Positions 54,575 to 64,000 of a stretch of 64,000 nt of DNA are shown here, in pieces. The notes under the pieces were generated by a model. That model searched no databases and was not told the DNA's origin. It saw nothing but the letters and a program-made list of their open reading frames with translations. How positions within the stretch are numbered: the first letter of the stretch is position 1; every line of letters starts with the position of its first letter. Made by a program: the position numbers and the translations under genes. The stretch spans positions 2,781,906-2,845,905 of the forward strand of contig NZ_CP034072.1 of assembly GCF_003855255.1 (NCBI RefSeq). Reading direction: 5' to 3'. Origin of the DNA: Mycolicibacterium nivoides (GTDB taxonomy: Bacteria; Actinomycetota; Actinomycetes; Mycobacteriales; Mycobacteriaceae).

Positions 54575-55897
54575 ATGACCGTTGCTGCTGACACAGCTGC
54601 CGAGAAAGCCCCCGCGAAGGGGCTGTTCCCCTCCCCCGCCGAGGTCGAGGCCCAGACCCCCGCTGACCGGGACCGGGCCATCGACGTCATCCGGATCGTC
54701 TCGCTGATCGGTGTGGTGTTCGGGCACACCGTCATGGCCACCAGCACGATCCGCGACGACGTGTTCATCTGGAGCAACCTGCTCACGGAATCCACCGTGT
54801 TCCAGGCGCTGACCTGGGTGTTCCAGATCATGCCGCTGTTCTTCTTCGCCGGGGTCGCCGCGTCCGCGCAGTCCTGGCGGCCCGGTTCTTCGTGGGGTGG
54901 CTGGCTGCTGAAGCGCTGCACCCGGCTGTACCGCCCGGTGTTCTTCTACCTGGCCTTCTGGACCGCGACCCTGGCGGTGTTGCGGTTCGTGCTGCCCGTA
55001 CACGTCTACGAGCCCATCGCCGGGATCTCCATCCAGCTGTTGTGGTTCCTCGGCGCGTATGTCCTGGTGTTGGCGGCGGTGCCACTGCTGGCCCGCATCA
55101 CCACGACCGCGCAGGTGGCCGGGGCGGTCGTCGGCACCTATGCCTTCATCGCCGCGATCGACGCCATCCGGATCAACATGGACGGCTACGCCTCGCTGGG
55201 TTACCTCAACACCGTGGTGTGGTTGATCCCCGGCGTGTTCGGTGTCGCCTACCGTCGGAACCTGCTGTCCAGCGGCGCCGCGCTCAGGATCGGGATCGGC
55301 ATGCTCGGGGTCAACCTGGCGCTGCTGTACTTCGGCCCCTACGAGCTGAGCCTGGTCGGCATCGAGACCCAGCACCTGAAGAACATGACGCCGCCGTCAC
55401 TGTTGCTGGCCGGTCACGCAATCATGATGTGCGCGTTCGCGATTGCCGCGGCCCCTGCCATCAACCGGTGGGCGCAGAGGCCGCGGGTGTGGTGGCTGAC
55501 CGCGATCGGCAACTCTGGCGCGATGACGCTGTACCTGTGGCACATGCCGCTGCTGCTGGGCCTGCACCTGGTGTTCGACTACCTGGGCCTGGACCGTTAT
55601 GACCCGTCGGCCCCCGGGTTCGTCGCCCTGTCGGTACTGCAGTTGGCGTTGATGGCCGGGCTCGTCGCGATGGCATTCGTCGCGCTGCGGCCGCTGGAGA
55701 ACAACCCGCTGCCGCTGTGGGACGGGGGCGCGGTGGCCGGCCCCGGAATCCGCAGCGCCACCGTGGGCTGGCTGCTGTGCGTGGCCGGCGCAGCCACACT
55801 GACCTCGGTGGCCTGGGGCCTGAAGGATCAGGGCGTGTACTGCGTGGTTGTCATGCTCGCCGCGCTCGTCGTGGCCCGGGCGCTGGCCCGCGACTGA
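54575..55897 (+). CDS. Membrane acyltransferase (acyltransferase-3/OafA family)
   Basis: The 440-residue product has a 40-residue cytoplasmic N-terminus and about ten transmembrane helices. The opening RDRAIDVIRIVSLIGVVFGH has the Arg and His expected of acyltransferase-3 enzymes, although the first catalytic region differs a little from OafA. They transfer acyl groups to carbohydrates or lipids of the envelope. GNSGAMTLYLWHMPLLLGLH is also typical. The ATG at 54575 lies 7 bases after a TAGCGT -10. It is convergent with the serine hydrolase gene. Confidence 0.88.
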   Translation: MTVAADTAAEKAPAKGLFPSPAEVEAQTPADRDRAIDVIRIVSLIGVVFGHTVMATSTIRDDVFIWSNLLTESTVFQALTWVFQIMPLFFFAGVAASAQSWRPGSSWGGWLLKRCTRLYRPVFFYLAFWTATLAVLRFVLPVHVYEPIAGISIQLLWFLGAYVLVLAAVPLLARITTTAQVAGAVVGTYAFIAAIDAIRINMDGYASLGYLNTVVWLIPGVFGVAYRRNLLSSGAALRIGIGMLGVNLALLYFGPYELSLVGIETQHLKNMTPPSLLLAGHAIMMCAFAIAAAPAINRWAQRPRVWWLTAIGNSGAMTLYLWHMPLLLGLHLVFDYLGLDRYDPSAPGFVALSVLQLALMAGLVAMAFVALRPLENNPLPLWDGGAVAGPGIRSATVGWLLCVAGAATLTSVAWGLKDQGVYCVVVMLAALVVARALARD

Positions 55898-55907
55898 CAC
55901 ATCGAGA

Positions 55908-55954
55908 CTGCGCACAGATCGCGATTCCGCGGGCATTCGCGACCTGTGCGCAGT
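55908..55954. repeat. Palindromic intergenic repeat, family B copy 2
   Basis: ACTGCGCACAG (55908-55918) and CTGTGCGCAGT (55944-55954) form a perfect 11-bp stem, and GCGCACAGATCGCGATT is shared with the other two copies. It occupies the whole gap between two convergent genes. Confidence 0.8.
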
Positions 55955-55955
55955 T

Positions 55956-57401
55956 TCAGTCTGTGGGTACCGCTTCCACCGTGAACGTATGAATGCGAGG
56001 TGGATCCGTCGGGGTCAGCGCCAAGGTCACGTCGAGCCGTCCGCGAGTACCCGTCATCCGGCAGACCGCTTCGGTCGGTGACCGCAGCTCGATCTCGGTC
56101 TGGCCGGTACGCTCGCCCATCGTCTCGCGGGCGGCGGTGATCGCGGTGATCCGCTCGGCCAGTGGGAAATCGAGGAGCACATTGTCGGAGAATGCCGGGT
56201 CCTGCAGGGTTGACGGCTCCGCGATGACGCCTTCGACCAGTTCGATGGCGGACCGCAGGTGCTCGGTAGCGGACACCCGGTCGGGACCGACCTGGCACTG
56301 CAGTAGCAGCGCCTCGAGCGCAGCCCGCGCGGGCACTGCGACAGGAGCATAGGTGCCGTTGGCGAAGGCCACAACACCCAGCCCACTGGATTGGTGCCAG
56401 CCCATGTACGAACCGAAACCGGGATAGCCGCCCTGATGTTGGCTGATGGCTCCCACCGGCGAGGCCGGCTCGACGAACAGACCGTAGCCGTAGCCGGAGA
56501 GTCCCCAGGGAAAGCCCTTGCTCATCAACCGGTTCCGGCCGTCTGCGTCTTCCACGACATCGAACGGAAGCAGGCGGTGTGACTGCTGCATCTCCCGGCG
56601 GGAGGCCCGCGTAAGCACCGCATCGTCACCGTCGTCGCGCGGCGGAAATGCGTCCGCAAACCAGGCGACCCACTTCGCGATGTCCGTCGCAGTGCTGAGC
56701 AGCCCCCCGATGGCAGAGAAGCTTCCTGGCGCGGTGAACGTCTGTGGTTCCCACTCTCCGTTCGGTGTCGACCGGTAACCCTGTGCCAGGCGTCCCGCCG
56801 GAACAGCGCGGTAGTCGTAGGTGGTCTCCGCCAGGCCCAGCGGCAGCAGCAGCTCACTGGTCAGGTAATCGGTGAACCGCCCGCCGGAGACGGCCTCCAC
56901 GACACGACCGAGGAGGGCATACCCGAGATTGGAGTAAGCGAACGCGGTGCCGGGTGAATACGCTCCCCACACCGGGCGGCGCAACAAGTCGTCGAAATCG
57001 GCCTGCGTCATCTCCTCCTGCCGGTCTGCCCAAGGATCGTCACTTGGCAGTCCGCTGCTCATCGTCAGGCAGTGGCGCACGGTAATTCCCGGCGAGTCGG
57101 AAGTCGGTCCGGAAAGACCTGCGGCCCAAGGCAAGTAGTCGGTCACGGGGTCGTCGAGGCCGAGGGCTCCACGATCACGCAACTGCAGGATCGCGGCCGC
57201 CGTGAAGCTCTTCGACATCGACGCGATACGGAAGAACCGATCCGCAGCGGGGACGGCACCGGTAGCGCAATCGGTGACTCCGTACCCGGCGAAGTGCGCC
57301 ACCTTGCCGTCTGCAAGCACCGCGATCTGTAGTCCCGGGGCCCGCCCACGGCCGTGGAACTGCGTGGCGATGTCATCGACAACCGCGAAATCCAACTGCA
57401 T
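55956..57401 (-). CDS. Serine hydrolase of the class C beta-lactamase/DD-peptidase fold
   Basis: This 481-residue protein has the SxxK motif in ASMSKSFTAAAILQLRDRGA, the YxN motif in FAYSNLGYALLGRVVEAVSG, and HQGGYPGFGS as the third (HxG) motif. A C-terminal lipocalin-like extension of about 100 residues follows, seen in some D-aminopeptidase- and esterase-like members. No signal peptide is evident, so it is probably cytoplasmic. The gene overlaps the amino acid permease gene by one base and follows it in the operon, suggesting that it hydrolyses an imported peptide, ester or amide. Confidence 0.85.
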   Translation of the reverse strand: MQLDFAVVDDIATQFHGRGRAPGLQIAVLADGKVAHFAGYGVTDCATGAVPAADRFFRIASMSKSFTAAAILQLRDRGALGLDDPVTDYLPWAAGLSGPTSDSPGITVRHCLTMSSGLPSDDPWADRQEEMTQADFDDLLRRPVWGAYSPGTAFAYSNLGYALLGRVVEAVSGGRFTDYLTSELLLPLGLAETTYDYRAVPAGRLAQGYRSTPNGEWEPQTFTAPGSFSAIGGLLSTATDIAKWVAWFADAFPPRDDGDDAVLTRASRREMQQSHRLLPFDVVEDADGRNRLMSKGFPWGLSGYGYGLFVEPASPVGAISQHQGGYPGFGSYMGWHQSSGLGVVAFANGTYAPVAVPARAALEALLLQCQVGPDRVSATEHLRSAIELVEGVIAEPSTLQDPAFSDNVLLDFPLAERITAITAARETMGERTGQTEIELRSPTEAVCRMTGTRGRLDVTLALTPTDPPRIHTFTVEAVPTD

Positions 57402-58819
57402 CAGGCCATCCCTGCTTCCAATTCACGACGATCCTCGTCCGGTGGCGCCAGCATCAAGAAGTGGGTCTCACCGCGCGGACGGAGGTAGAGGACGTAGTAA
57501 CCCAGGGCAAGCAGAACACACGCGCCTGCCACGACGAGGTCCGCACGAACCTGTTGACTCAGCACGGCGATCGACATGACGATCGCGACGATCGGCCACA
57601 GCGGCCACAATGGCATCCGGTACGGGCGGTCCAGCTCAGGGTTACGGAGCCGACTTACCAGCGCCGATGTCGCGACGAGGATGAACTCCACGGCCAGTAG
57701 CGCTCCGGTCCATGTGGTCAGCGTGGCCACATCCGAGCACAAGATCATCACCGCCCCGCCGATCCCGACCAGAATCGTTGCCAGCCAAGGTGTTCCGTAC
57801 TTCGGATGCACCACAGCCAGCGCCCGGCTGATGGCGCCCGGCCATGCCATGTCCCGGCCTGTGCTGTACAGGATCCGCGCGTAATACGGCATGAGGGCGA
57901 TGACGGCGTTGAGCACGGCCACCGCGATACCGAGGCTGATCACGGTGTTGAAGGTGTCGCCGCCGATCGCGGTAAGGACGTACTGCCACGGATTGTTCGA
58001 GTTCGACAGCTCTGAGAGGGAGGGGGCGGCGAGGGTGGCGGCAGCCACCGGGAAAACCTCGCAGGCGACGGCGACGCCAAGAGCGATGAAGACGGCGCGG
58101 GCGACGTTGCGGCGGGCGCCGACGGTTTCCTCGGAGAAGATCAGTGCACCTTGAAAGCCGTTGTAGGCGAAGCTTCCGACCGCGATGCCCGCAACCAGTG
58201 CGCTCAAGGTGAGCGGGCTGGCGATGCCCTGGGCGTCGAAGACCTCGGGCCGCAGCAGGGTGGTCACCGGACGCTGCACGTTGATGAATCCGAACACTGC
58301 TACCAGAACCACCGTCAGGATCTCCACGATGAGCAGGACGGTCACGGCGATCGCGTTGAGCCGGACGCCGAACAGCGCGATTACGGCGCCGCCGATGATG
58401 ATCACGGCCCCGAGAATGTTCGCGTCCACGTTGACGATGACCCGTAGGTACTCCGCCATCCCCAGCGCGACGACGGCCGGGATGAGGACGGCCTGTACGG
58501 GCCCGGTGATGAACATCGAGACGAATCCGGGGGCGCGCCCCAGAATGCGTGCGATGAATGTGTAGTCGCCACCGGCGATCGGATAGGCCGCGCCCAATTC
58601 CGCCCAGCAGTAGGCCAGCGACAGGCCGAGGACTGCGGCGATGCTGAACGTCAGCGCTGCGCCGGTGCCGTTCAGCCCGAAGAGCACGGGGGCGATGATG
58701 AACGCGCCGGTCGCCGGGGTTGTCGCGGAGATGACCAGCGACGAGTTCTCCCACAGACTGAGGTCGCGTTTGAGTTCTTGCTTGTAGGCCCTGGGACTGC
58801 CGGGCTGCGTTTGGCTCAT
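57401..58819 (-). CDS. APC-family amino acid permease
   Basis: The 472-residue product has 12 transmembrane helices of the amino acid-polyamine-organocation family. Early motifs are SLVISATTPATGAFIIAPVL, and AVLGLSLAYCWAELGAAYPI with the ELGAAYPIAGGDY segment. It lies first in the operon with the serine hydrolase and diverges from the TetR regulator. On the minus strand, TTGACA at 58922-58917 lies in the regulatory gap upstream. The substrate is probably an amino acid or its derivative. Confidence 0.9.
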   Translation of the reverse strand: MSQTQPGSPRAYKQELKRDLSLWENSSLVISATTPATGAFIIAPVLFGLNGTGAALTFSIAAVLGLSLAYCWAELGAAYPIAGGDYTFIARILGRAPGFVSMFITGPVQAVLIPAVVALGMAEYLRVIVNVDANILGAVIIIGGAVIALFGVRLNAIAVTVLLIVEILTVVLVAVFGFINVQRPVTTLLRPEVFDAQGIASPLTLSALVAGIAVGSFAYNGFQGALIFSEETVGARRNVARAVFIALGVAVACEVFPVAAATLAAPSLSELSNSNNPWQYVLTAIGGDTFNTVISLGIAVAVLNAVIALMPYYARILYSTGRDMAWPGAISRALAVVHPKYGTPWLATILVGIGGAVMILCSDVATLTTWTGALLAVEFILVATSALVSRLRNPELDRPYRMPLWPLWPIVAIVMSIAVLSQQVRADLVVAGACVLLALGYYVLYLRPRGETHFLMLAPPDEDRRELEAGMA

Positions 58820-58920
58820 GCGGCGCCTTTCTCATGGCCACCTGGGGGGGCTCACCGACGGTGTCGGCGGTCCGGCTATACGAGCTGGACGGTGTGATCT
58901 TGGCGATACTTTCGAGCTGT

Positions 58921-58959
58921 GTCAACAGCGATGACAACTGCGTTGTCTGCAACGTTGAC
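58921..58959. promoter_or_regulatory. Nested 39-bp dyad between the permease operon and tetR
   Basis: Two inverted repeats share one centre (58940): the inner GACAAC-TGC-GTTGTC (58933-58947) and the outer GTCAAC (58921-58926) with GTTGAC (58954-58959). The left outer arm overlaps the TTGACA -35 (minus strand) of the permease gene. The design fits binding of two TetR dimers. Confidence 0.7.
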
Positions 58960-58992
58960 TCCACTTGCGCAGATCCGGCTGCTCCACGTGCG

Positions 58993-59697
58993 ATGCTGTG
59001 GATCGTGGACCGCAGTCGACGAGCCCAGGGATCGCCCACCCGTAGCAACGCTGTTCGGCTGGACCGCGCCGTGATCCTTCGAGCGGCTCAGGAGATCTGC
59101 GACCGCGACGGCTTGAGCGCACTCACCTTGCGGCGGCTCGGCAACGAACTGGGTGTCGACGCCACTGCCATGTACCGGCATTTCCGGGACAAGGCCGAGC
59201 TGATCTCGGCGCTGATCGACGACCTGTTCCGACTGGAGGTGGACGAGCCGGACCCCCAGGGGCACTGGCGTGACAATCTCCGCAAACTGATGATCCAGTG
59301 GTGGCAGATCTACCGCCGGCATGAAGGCCTGGCCGCGGCGATGGCCGGTCAGCCCGACGACGAGCCGCAACTGTTCGACCTCACCGAATGGACCGTCCGT
59401 GAGCTGATCCGGGCCGGAGTCGACGAGGGCGAACTCGGCCTGTACCACCAGACCATCTACAACCACACAGTCGGAAACGGTTTGGTCGCAGCTTTGTCGC
59501 CCTGGCTGACCGACACCGAGCTACGCGACGAGCAGCGCAGGCACTACGCCGCGCTCGACCCCCGTCGCTTTCCGTCGTCGGCCAGCGCTGCCCCGACGAT
59601 CTACCCGGACACCACCGAGGTCTTCGAGTTCAGTGTGGAAGTCCTGCTCGACGCCATCGAGAAACGCGGCCAGCTCGTTGCCCGGCAACGTGATTGA
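58993..59697 (+). CDS. TetR-family transcriptional regulator
   Basis: The 234-residue regulator has an N-terminal HTH (GLSALTLRRLGNELGVDATA, then MYRHFRDKAELISALID, residues about 40-80) and a helical ligand-binding domain of the TetR_C type. The ATG at 58993 (MLWIVDRSRRAQG) was chosen over an upstream ATG at 58834, which would read through the dyad operator. It diverges from the permease/hydrolase operon and very likely represses it, being relieved by a substrate or product. Confidence 0.85.
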   Translation: MLWIVDRSRRAQGSPTRSNAVRLDRAVILRAAQEICDRDGLSALTLRRLGNELGVDATAMYRHFRDKAELISALIDDLFRLEVDEPDPQGHWRDNLRKLMIQWWQIYRRHEGLAAAMAGQPDDEPQLFDLTEWTVRELIRAGVDEGELGLYHQTIYNHTVGNGLVAALSPWLTDTELRDEQRRHYAALDPRRFPSSASAAPTIYPDTTEVFEFSVEVLLDAIEKRGQLVARQRD

Positions 59698-59700
59698 GGC

Positions 59701-59780
59701 GCGTCGAGTCTGCGCAAAAGCCAACGAGTCTGCGCACAGATCGCGATTCTGCCGAATTTCGCGATCTGTACGCAGACTCG
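59701..59780. repeat. Palindromic intergenic repeat, family B copy 3, with partial duplicate
   Basis: CGAGTCTGCGCACAGATCGC (from 59725, then GA to 59746) pairs with the segment 59759-59780 over 22 bp with one mismatch. A partial copy of the left arm, CGAGTCTGCGCA, precedes it at 59704-59715. It lies between the convergent tetR and DUF5302 genes. Confidence 0.85.
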
Positions 59781-59806
59781 GCGTTGATGGGTTGGCAGGC
59801 CCGGGA

Positions 59807-59977
59807 CTATCCGCTCTTGCGGCGGAATTCGCGGCGGTTCTCCACCGGGCCGTGTGCCCGCGGTTGGTTGCGGCCGCCGTCCTTGTGCGCCGCGCCTCCC
59901 GCCGACTGCGCCTTCTTGCGCTCCAGGGCCTCCCGGAATTTGCGCTTGTTGTCGTCTTCCGGTTTGTCGTCAGCCAT
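59807..59977 (-). CDS. Small DUF5302-like protein
   Basis: A 56-residue frame codes for MADDKPEDDNKRKFREALER, KKAQSAGGAAHKDGGRNQPR and AHGPVENRREFRRKSG. It is highly charged, probably disordered, with a basic C-terminus; the pattern matches the DUF5302 family of short actinobacterial proteins. Codon use is typical. It has no neighbour in its own operon and its function is unknown. Confidence 0.75.
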   Translation of the reverse strand: MADDKPEDDNKRKFREALERKKAQSAGGAAHKDGGRNQPRAHGPVENRREFRRKSG

Positions 59978-60041
59978 ACGCGGCAGCGTAGCCCGATTCC
60001 GATGCCGTAGTCACGCGCATTAGCGCGCCTCAGGCGGGCCT

Positions 60042-61347
<1,306 letters not shown>

Positions 61348-61361
61348 CCGGCCGGGACGAT

Positions 61362-62318
61362 ATGGCTCTACTGAACCGCCGCCTGCTGACGGCGCTGGCC
61401 ACGATGCTGATCATTGCGGTCACGCCGTCCTGCGCGACGCAGACGAGAACCACCCAGATCGCGGTGATGCCCGAAGTACTGACACTGCGCACGGTGACCG
61501 TGACCCGGTTCCACTACCTGTCCGACGGGCACGCGGGCGGCCGATACCCCGACCAGAACTGGGCCGATCTGTACCTGCCGTCCGGAGCGCAGGCGTTCAA
61601 CTCGCTCCCGCTGGTGGTGCTCATCCACGGCGGCGGGTGGAAGAGCACGATGGGTGCCGGCGTGTTCGACGGCTTGGCCCGCGAACTCGCCCGCCACGGC
61701 ATGGCCGTCTACAACATCGAGTACCGCAGGGTCGGTTCCGGCGGTGGGTGGCCGACCACGTTCGACGATGTGGCTCGCGCCATGGACTACGTCGCCGAGG
61801 TGACCCTGCGGTACCCGCAGCTGGCCGTCGACGATGCCCTTGTCGTCGGCCACAGTGCGGGAGCTCAGCTGGCGGTGTGGGCCAGCACCCGGCACGACCT
61901 GCCAGATGGCGAGGTCGGATCCCGGCCCCGTTTCCGGCCCACCCGGGTCATCTCGCTGGCCGGTCCGCTCGACATGGTGTACGCCGCCAACCACGGTGAC
62001 AGGCACATTGCCGCAGTGCTCGGCGGCAGCCCCGCCGAGGTGCCGAAGAGGTACGCCTCGGTGGACCCGATCCAGAACCTCGATCCGAAGGTGCCGGTGA
62101 TCGCGGTCCACGGAACTCTCGACACCGTTGTGGCACCCGCCAATTCGCAGCGCTACGTCGCAGCGCTCAAGAAGCATGGCGGCCGGGCCAGTGTCGAACT
62201 ACTGCCCGGCGAAAACCACACGTCGATCATGTCGCCCCGCTCCCCCGCCTTCCGCCGCGTGCTGCACCTCATCACCGCGACATCGGAGGCCAAACTCGAC
62301 CAACTGCCGGTGAAGTGA
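61362..62318 (+). CDS. Lipoprotein alpha/beta-hydrolase (carboxylesterase type)
   Basis: The 318-residue product has a lipoprotein signal (ALATMLIIAVTPSC, lipobox TPSC) and an alpha/beta-hydrolase fold of the BD-FAE/esterase type. The oxyanion region is LVVLIHGGGWKSTMG and the nucleophile is Ser in VVGHSAGAQLAVWAS. The acid is probably the Asp in VHGTLDTVVAPANS, and the His is in GENHTSI. It starts 14 bp after the methyltransferase stop. The substrate is unknown; esters of the envelope are likely. Confidence 0.88.
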   Translation: MALLNRRLLTALATMLIIAVTPSCATQTRTTQIAVMPEVLTLRTVTVTRFHYLSDGHAGGRYPDQNWADLYLPSGAQAFNSLPLVVLIHGGGWKSTMGAGVFDGLARELARHGMAVYNIEYRRVGSGGGWPTTFDDVARAMDYVAEVTLRYPQLAVDDALVVGHSAGAQLAVWASTRHDLPDGEVGSRPRFRPTRVISLAGPLDMVYAANHGDRHIAAVLGGSPAEVPKRYASVDPIQNLDPKVPVIAVHGTLDTVVAPANSQRYVAALKKHGGRASVELLPGENHTSIMSPRSPAFRRVLHLITATSEAKLDQLPVK

Positions 62319-62334
62319 CCATTAGGCTGGAACG

Positions 62335-62850
62335 GTGACCCGCTACATCGCGTTCTTGCGAGGCGTGAACGTCGGAGGCGTCAACCTCAAGATGGCCGAG
62401 GTGGCGAAGGCCATGGAGGCAGCCGGATTCACCGAGGTTCGAACGATACTGGCCAGCGGAAATGTCTTGCTGGACAGCACTTCCGGTGCCACGAAGGTCC
62501 GCAGCACCGCCGAGCGCGCGCTGCGGGACACCTTCGGCTACGAGGCGTGGGTGTTGGTGTACGACCTGGCCACCCTGCAGAAGATCTCCGAGGGATACCC
62601 CTTCGAGCGGGAGGTCGCCGACCACCACTCCTACGTCACGTTCGTCAGCGACACCGAGTTGCTCGACGAGCTCGCGGCCCTGTCCCCGGGCGACGGCGAG
62701 AAGGTGCAACGCGGTGACGGCGTGCTCTATTGGCAGGTGCCCCGGGCCACCACACTCGACAGTGCGATCGGCAAGACCATGGGCAAGAAGCGCTACAAAT
62801 CCTCGACGACGACGAGAAACCTGCGCACGCTGGACAAGGTGCTGCGCTGA
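62335..62850 (+). CDS. DUF1697 family protein
   Basis: The 171-residue DUF1697 protein begins MTRYIAFLRGVNVGGVNLKM, the conserved start, and has EVRTILASGNVLLDS and the C-terminal KTMGKKRYKSSTTTRNLRTL. The GTG start at 62335 is 16 bp after the hydrolase stop. DUF1697 proteins are widespread single-domain proteins of unknown function. It is convergent with the TIM-barrel gene, with only 4 bases between stops. Confidence 0.92.
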   Translation: MTRYIAFLRGVNVGGVNLKMAEVAKAMEAAGFTEVRTILASGNVLLDSTSGATKVRSTAERALRDTFGYEAWVLVYDLATLQKISEGYPFEREVADHHSYVTFVSDTELLDELAALSPGDGEKVQRGDGVLYWQVPRATTLDSAIGKTMGKKRYKSSTTTRNLRTLDKVLR

Positions 62851-62854
62851 CCGG

Positions 62855-63640
62855 TCACCCCCGTGCTCGTCGCAGCCACCCCAATCCCTCACTGGTGCCC
62901 GCGGCCGGGCGGTACTCACAGCCGATCCAGCCGTCGAAGCCGGTCTCGTCGATGACCGCCAGCAGGTAGTCGATCGCCAGCTCGCCGCTGTCCGGTTCGT
63001 GCCGGTCGGGAACTCCGGCGATCTGCAGATGCCCCACCCGGCCGGTCGGAATGTCCGTCCGCAGCCGGACCGTCACATCACCCTCGGTGATCTGGCAGTG
63101 GTAGAGGTCCAGCTGCACCTTGAGGTTGGGTGCCCCGATCTGACCCACGATGTGGTGCGCCTCGTCCTGAAGGCTCAGCAGGTAGCCCGGCATGTCGCGC
63201 TGGTTGATGGGTTCGATCAGCACGTCGACGCCGGCGCCACCGGCCTGCCCCGCGGCCCAGGCGAGGTTGCCGCGGTACACCGCCAGCCGCTCCTCACGAT
63301 CGGCGCCGGCCTGGGCCAGGCCCGCCATCACGTGTACCCGCGGGCAGTCCAGGGTCTCTGCATAGTCCAGCGCGCGGCGGAACCCGTCGCGGAACTCGGC
63401 CTCGCGGCCGGGAATCGAGGCGACACCGCGTTCGCCGGCGTCGAAATCTCCGGGCGGCGCGTTGAACAGGACCTGACGCAGGCCGTTGGCGTCAAGTCGC
63501 CCGCGCAGTTGCTCGGCCGGGTAGGCGTACGGAAACAGGAACTCCACGGCCGTGAACCCGTCGGCCGCCGCGGCGGCGAACCGGTCGAGAAACGCGTGCT
63601 CGACGTACATCATGGAGAGGTTGGCCGCAAAGCGTGGCAC
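62855..63640 (-). CDS. Hydroxypyruvate isomerase-like TIM-barrel protein
   Basis: The 261-residue protein of the AP endonuclease 2/xylose isomerase-like barrel family resembles Hyi, which interconverts hydroxypyruvate and tartronate semialdehyde. Metal ligands are expected in [18 protein letters not shown] (Glu), [16 protein letters not shown] (Asp, His), and WIGCEYRP (Glu). The GTG at 63640 follows AAGGAG by about 8 bases and gives [20 protein letters not shown], the family start. No glyoxylate-pathway genes are adjacent, so the substrate is open. Confidence 0.85.
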   Translation of the reverse strand: MPRFAANLSMMYVEHAFLDRFAAAAADGFTAVEFLFPYAYPAEQLRGRLDANGLRQVLFNAPPGDFDAGERGVASIPGREAEFRDGFRRALDYAETLDCPRVHVMAGLAQAGADREERLAVYRGNLAWAAGQAGGAGVDVLIEPINQRDMPGYLLSLQDEAHHIVGQIGAPNLKVQLDLYHCQITEGDVTVRLRTDIPTGRVGHLQIAGVPDRHEPDSGELAIDYLLAVIDETGFDGWIGCEYRPAAGTSEGLGWLRRARG

Positions 63641-63743
63641 GGCAAGACTCCTTCCAGCTGAGCTGATCGCGGTTGACGCCATCTTTGCGCGTGGTGTCCA
63701 CGGCATTGGCACCACCTGGCAGAACGCGGGTACATTCGCGCCA

Positions 63744-64000
63744 ATGACGGGTACCTCAGGCAAGGTGAGCGGCAGCGCCCTCACCGGTGTTTCCGAGACG
63801 GCACTGATGACCCTGCAGGTGCGCGCTCACGAAGCGCGCCGCCCCGACAGTCTGATCGACGATCCCATGGCGGTGCAGCTCGTCGACTCGATCGATTTCG
63901 ACTTCGCCAAGTTCGGCTACACCCGTCGCCAGGACATGGCCCTGCGGTCGCTGCTGTTCGACCGGGTGACCAGCGACTACCTGCGTGATCATCCGAAGGC
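63744..64000 (+). CDS. LCM-type methyltransferase, copy 2 (cut by window end)
   Basis: An open frame from the ATG at 63744 to the window end codes for 85 residues beginning [40 protein letters not shown] matches [20 protein letters not shown] of the methyltransferase at 60517, and [10 protein letters not shown] matches its RDYLSTHPKA. It is therefore a paralogue of the same family. The SAM-binding domain lies beyond the window. Confidence 0.85.
   Translation, partial: MTGTSGKVSGSALTGVSETALMTLQVRAHEARRPDSLIDDPMAVQLVDSIDFDFAKFGYTRRQDMALRSLLFDRVTSDYLRDHPK

Overview
The window is high-GC actinobacterial DNA and almost certainly chromosome of a fast-growing mycobacterium (Mycolicibacterium type). 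The order dapD, fadD36, pruC/pruA/pruB, dapC-fdxC, fadH, fbiC, mshB, lpqW, typA, narHJI remnant, mutT2, a carbinolamine dehydratase, pimE, two Ala/Pro-rich exported proteins, an HhH-GPD protein and an F420 PPOX protein matches, from memory, the Rv1201c to Rv1153c stretch of M. tuberculosis. Mycothiol (mshB), coenzyme F420 (fbiC) and PIM/LAM (lpqW, pimE) genes are hallmarks of the genus. No tRNA, rRNA or CRISPR array was recognised.

Layout. 0-5 kb: 3' end of dapD, a GH27 alpha-galactosidase lipoprotein, fadD36 and an unusual DUF309-NUDIX fusion. 5-10 kb: a 2OG-Fe(II) oxygenase and the proline catabolism unit pruAB with its divergent activator pruC and TTGTCCGAT-type sites between them. 10-15 kb: a carotenoid oxygenase, a NarL-type two-component pair, dapC and fdxC. 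15-25 kb: fadH, yceI bracketed by two inverted copies of a palindromic repeat, fbiC, an exported Lys-tailed protein, mshB and a ClC channel. 25-31 kb: two GjpA-like exported proteins and lpqW.

31.0-34.9 kb is the accessory part. A further member of the exported GjpA-like family is broken: its N-terminus (with a frameshift) is at 31.0 kb and its Lys-rich C-terminus (also frameshifted) at 34.7-34.9 kb. Between the two lie a large serine recombinase C-terminal fragment, a phage-type DNA-binding protein, a two-gene unit coding for a two-helix membrane protein and an ApeA-like HEPN protein with an RNxxxH motif, an array of GATGCG motifs, and a frameshifted gene of unknown function. I read this as a decayed integrative element carrying a candidate, possibly undescribed, HEPN-plus-membrane-protein defence cassette.

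35-46 kb: typA, small conserved proteins, a PPOX protein and a wax ester synthase pair, a decaying narHJI remnant (narG absent, narH and narI truncated, narJ intact), mutT2 and a carbinolamine dehydratase that diverge from one symmetric promoter, pimE, and two Ala/Pro-rich exported proteins. 46-54 kb: a LytS/LytTR-type two-component system run together with two solute:sodium symporters and their small membrane partners, probably for carboxylate uptake, then an MFS exporter. 54-64 kb: a membrane acyltransferase, a serine hydrolase/amino acid permease operon facing its TetR regulator across a nested 39-bp dyad, an F420 PPOX protein, two LCM-type methyltransferases (the second cut by the window edge), a lipoprotein hydrolase, DUF1697 and a hydroxypyruvate isomerase-like protein.

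Recurrent themes are palindromic repeat families in intergenic gaps (one sits exactly between convergent gene pairs), several promoters that look leaderless, and tightly packed convergent genes that share terminator hairpins.
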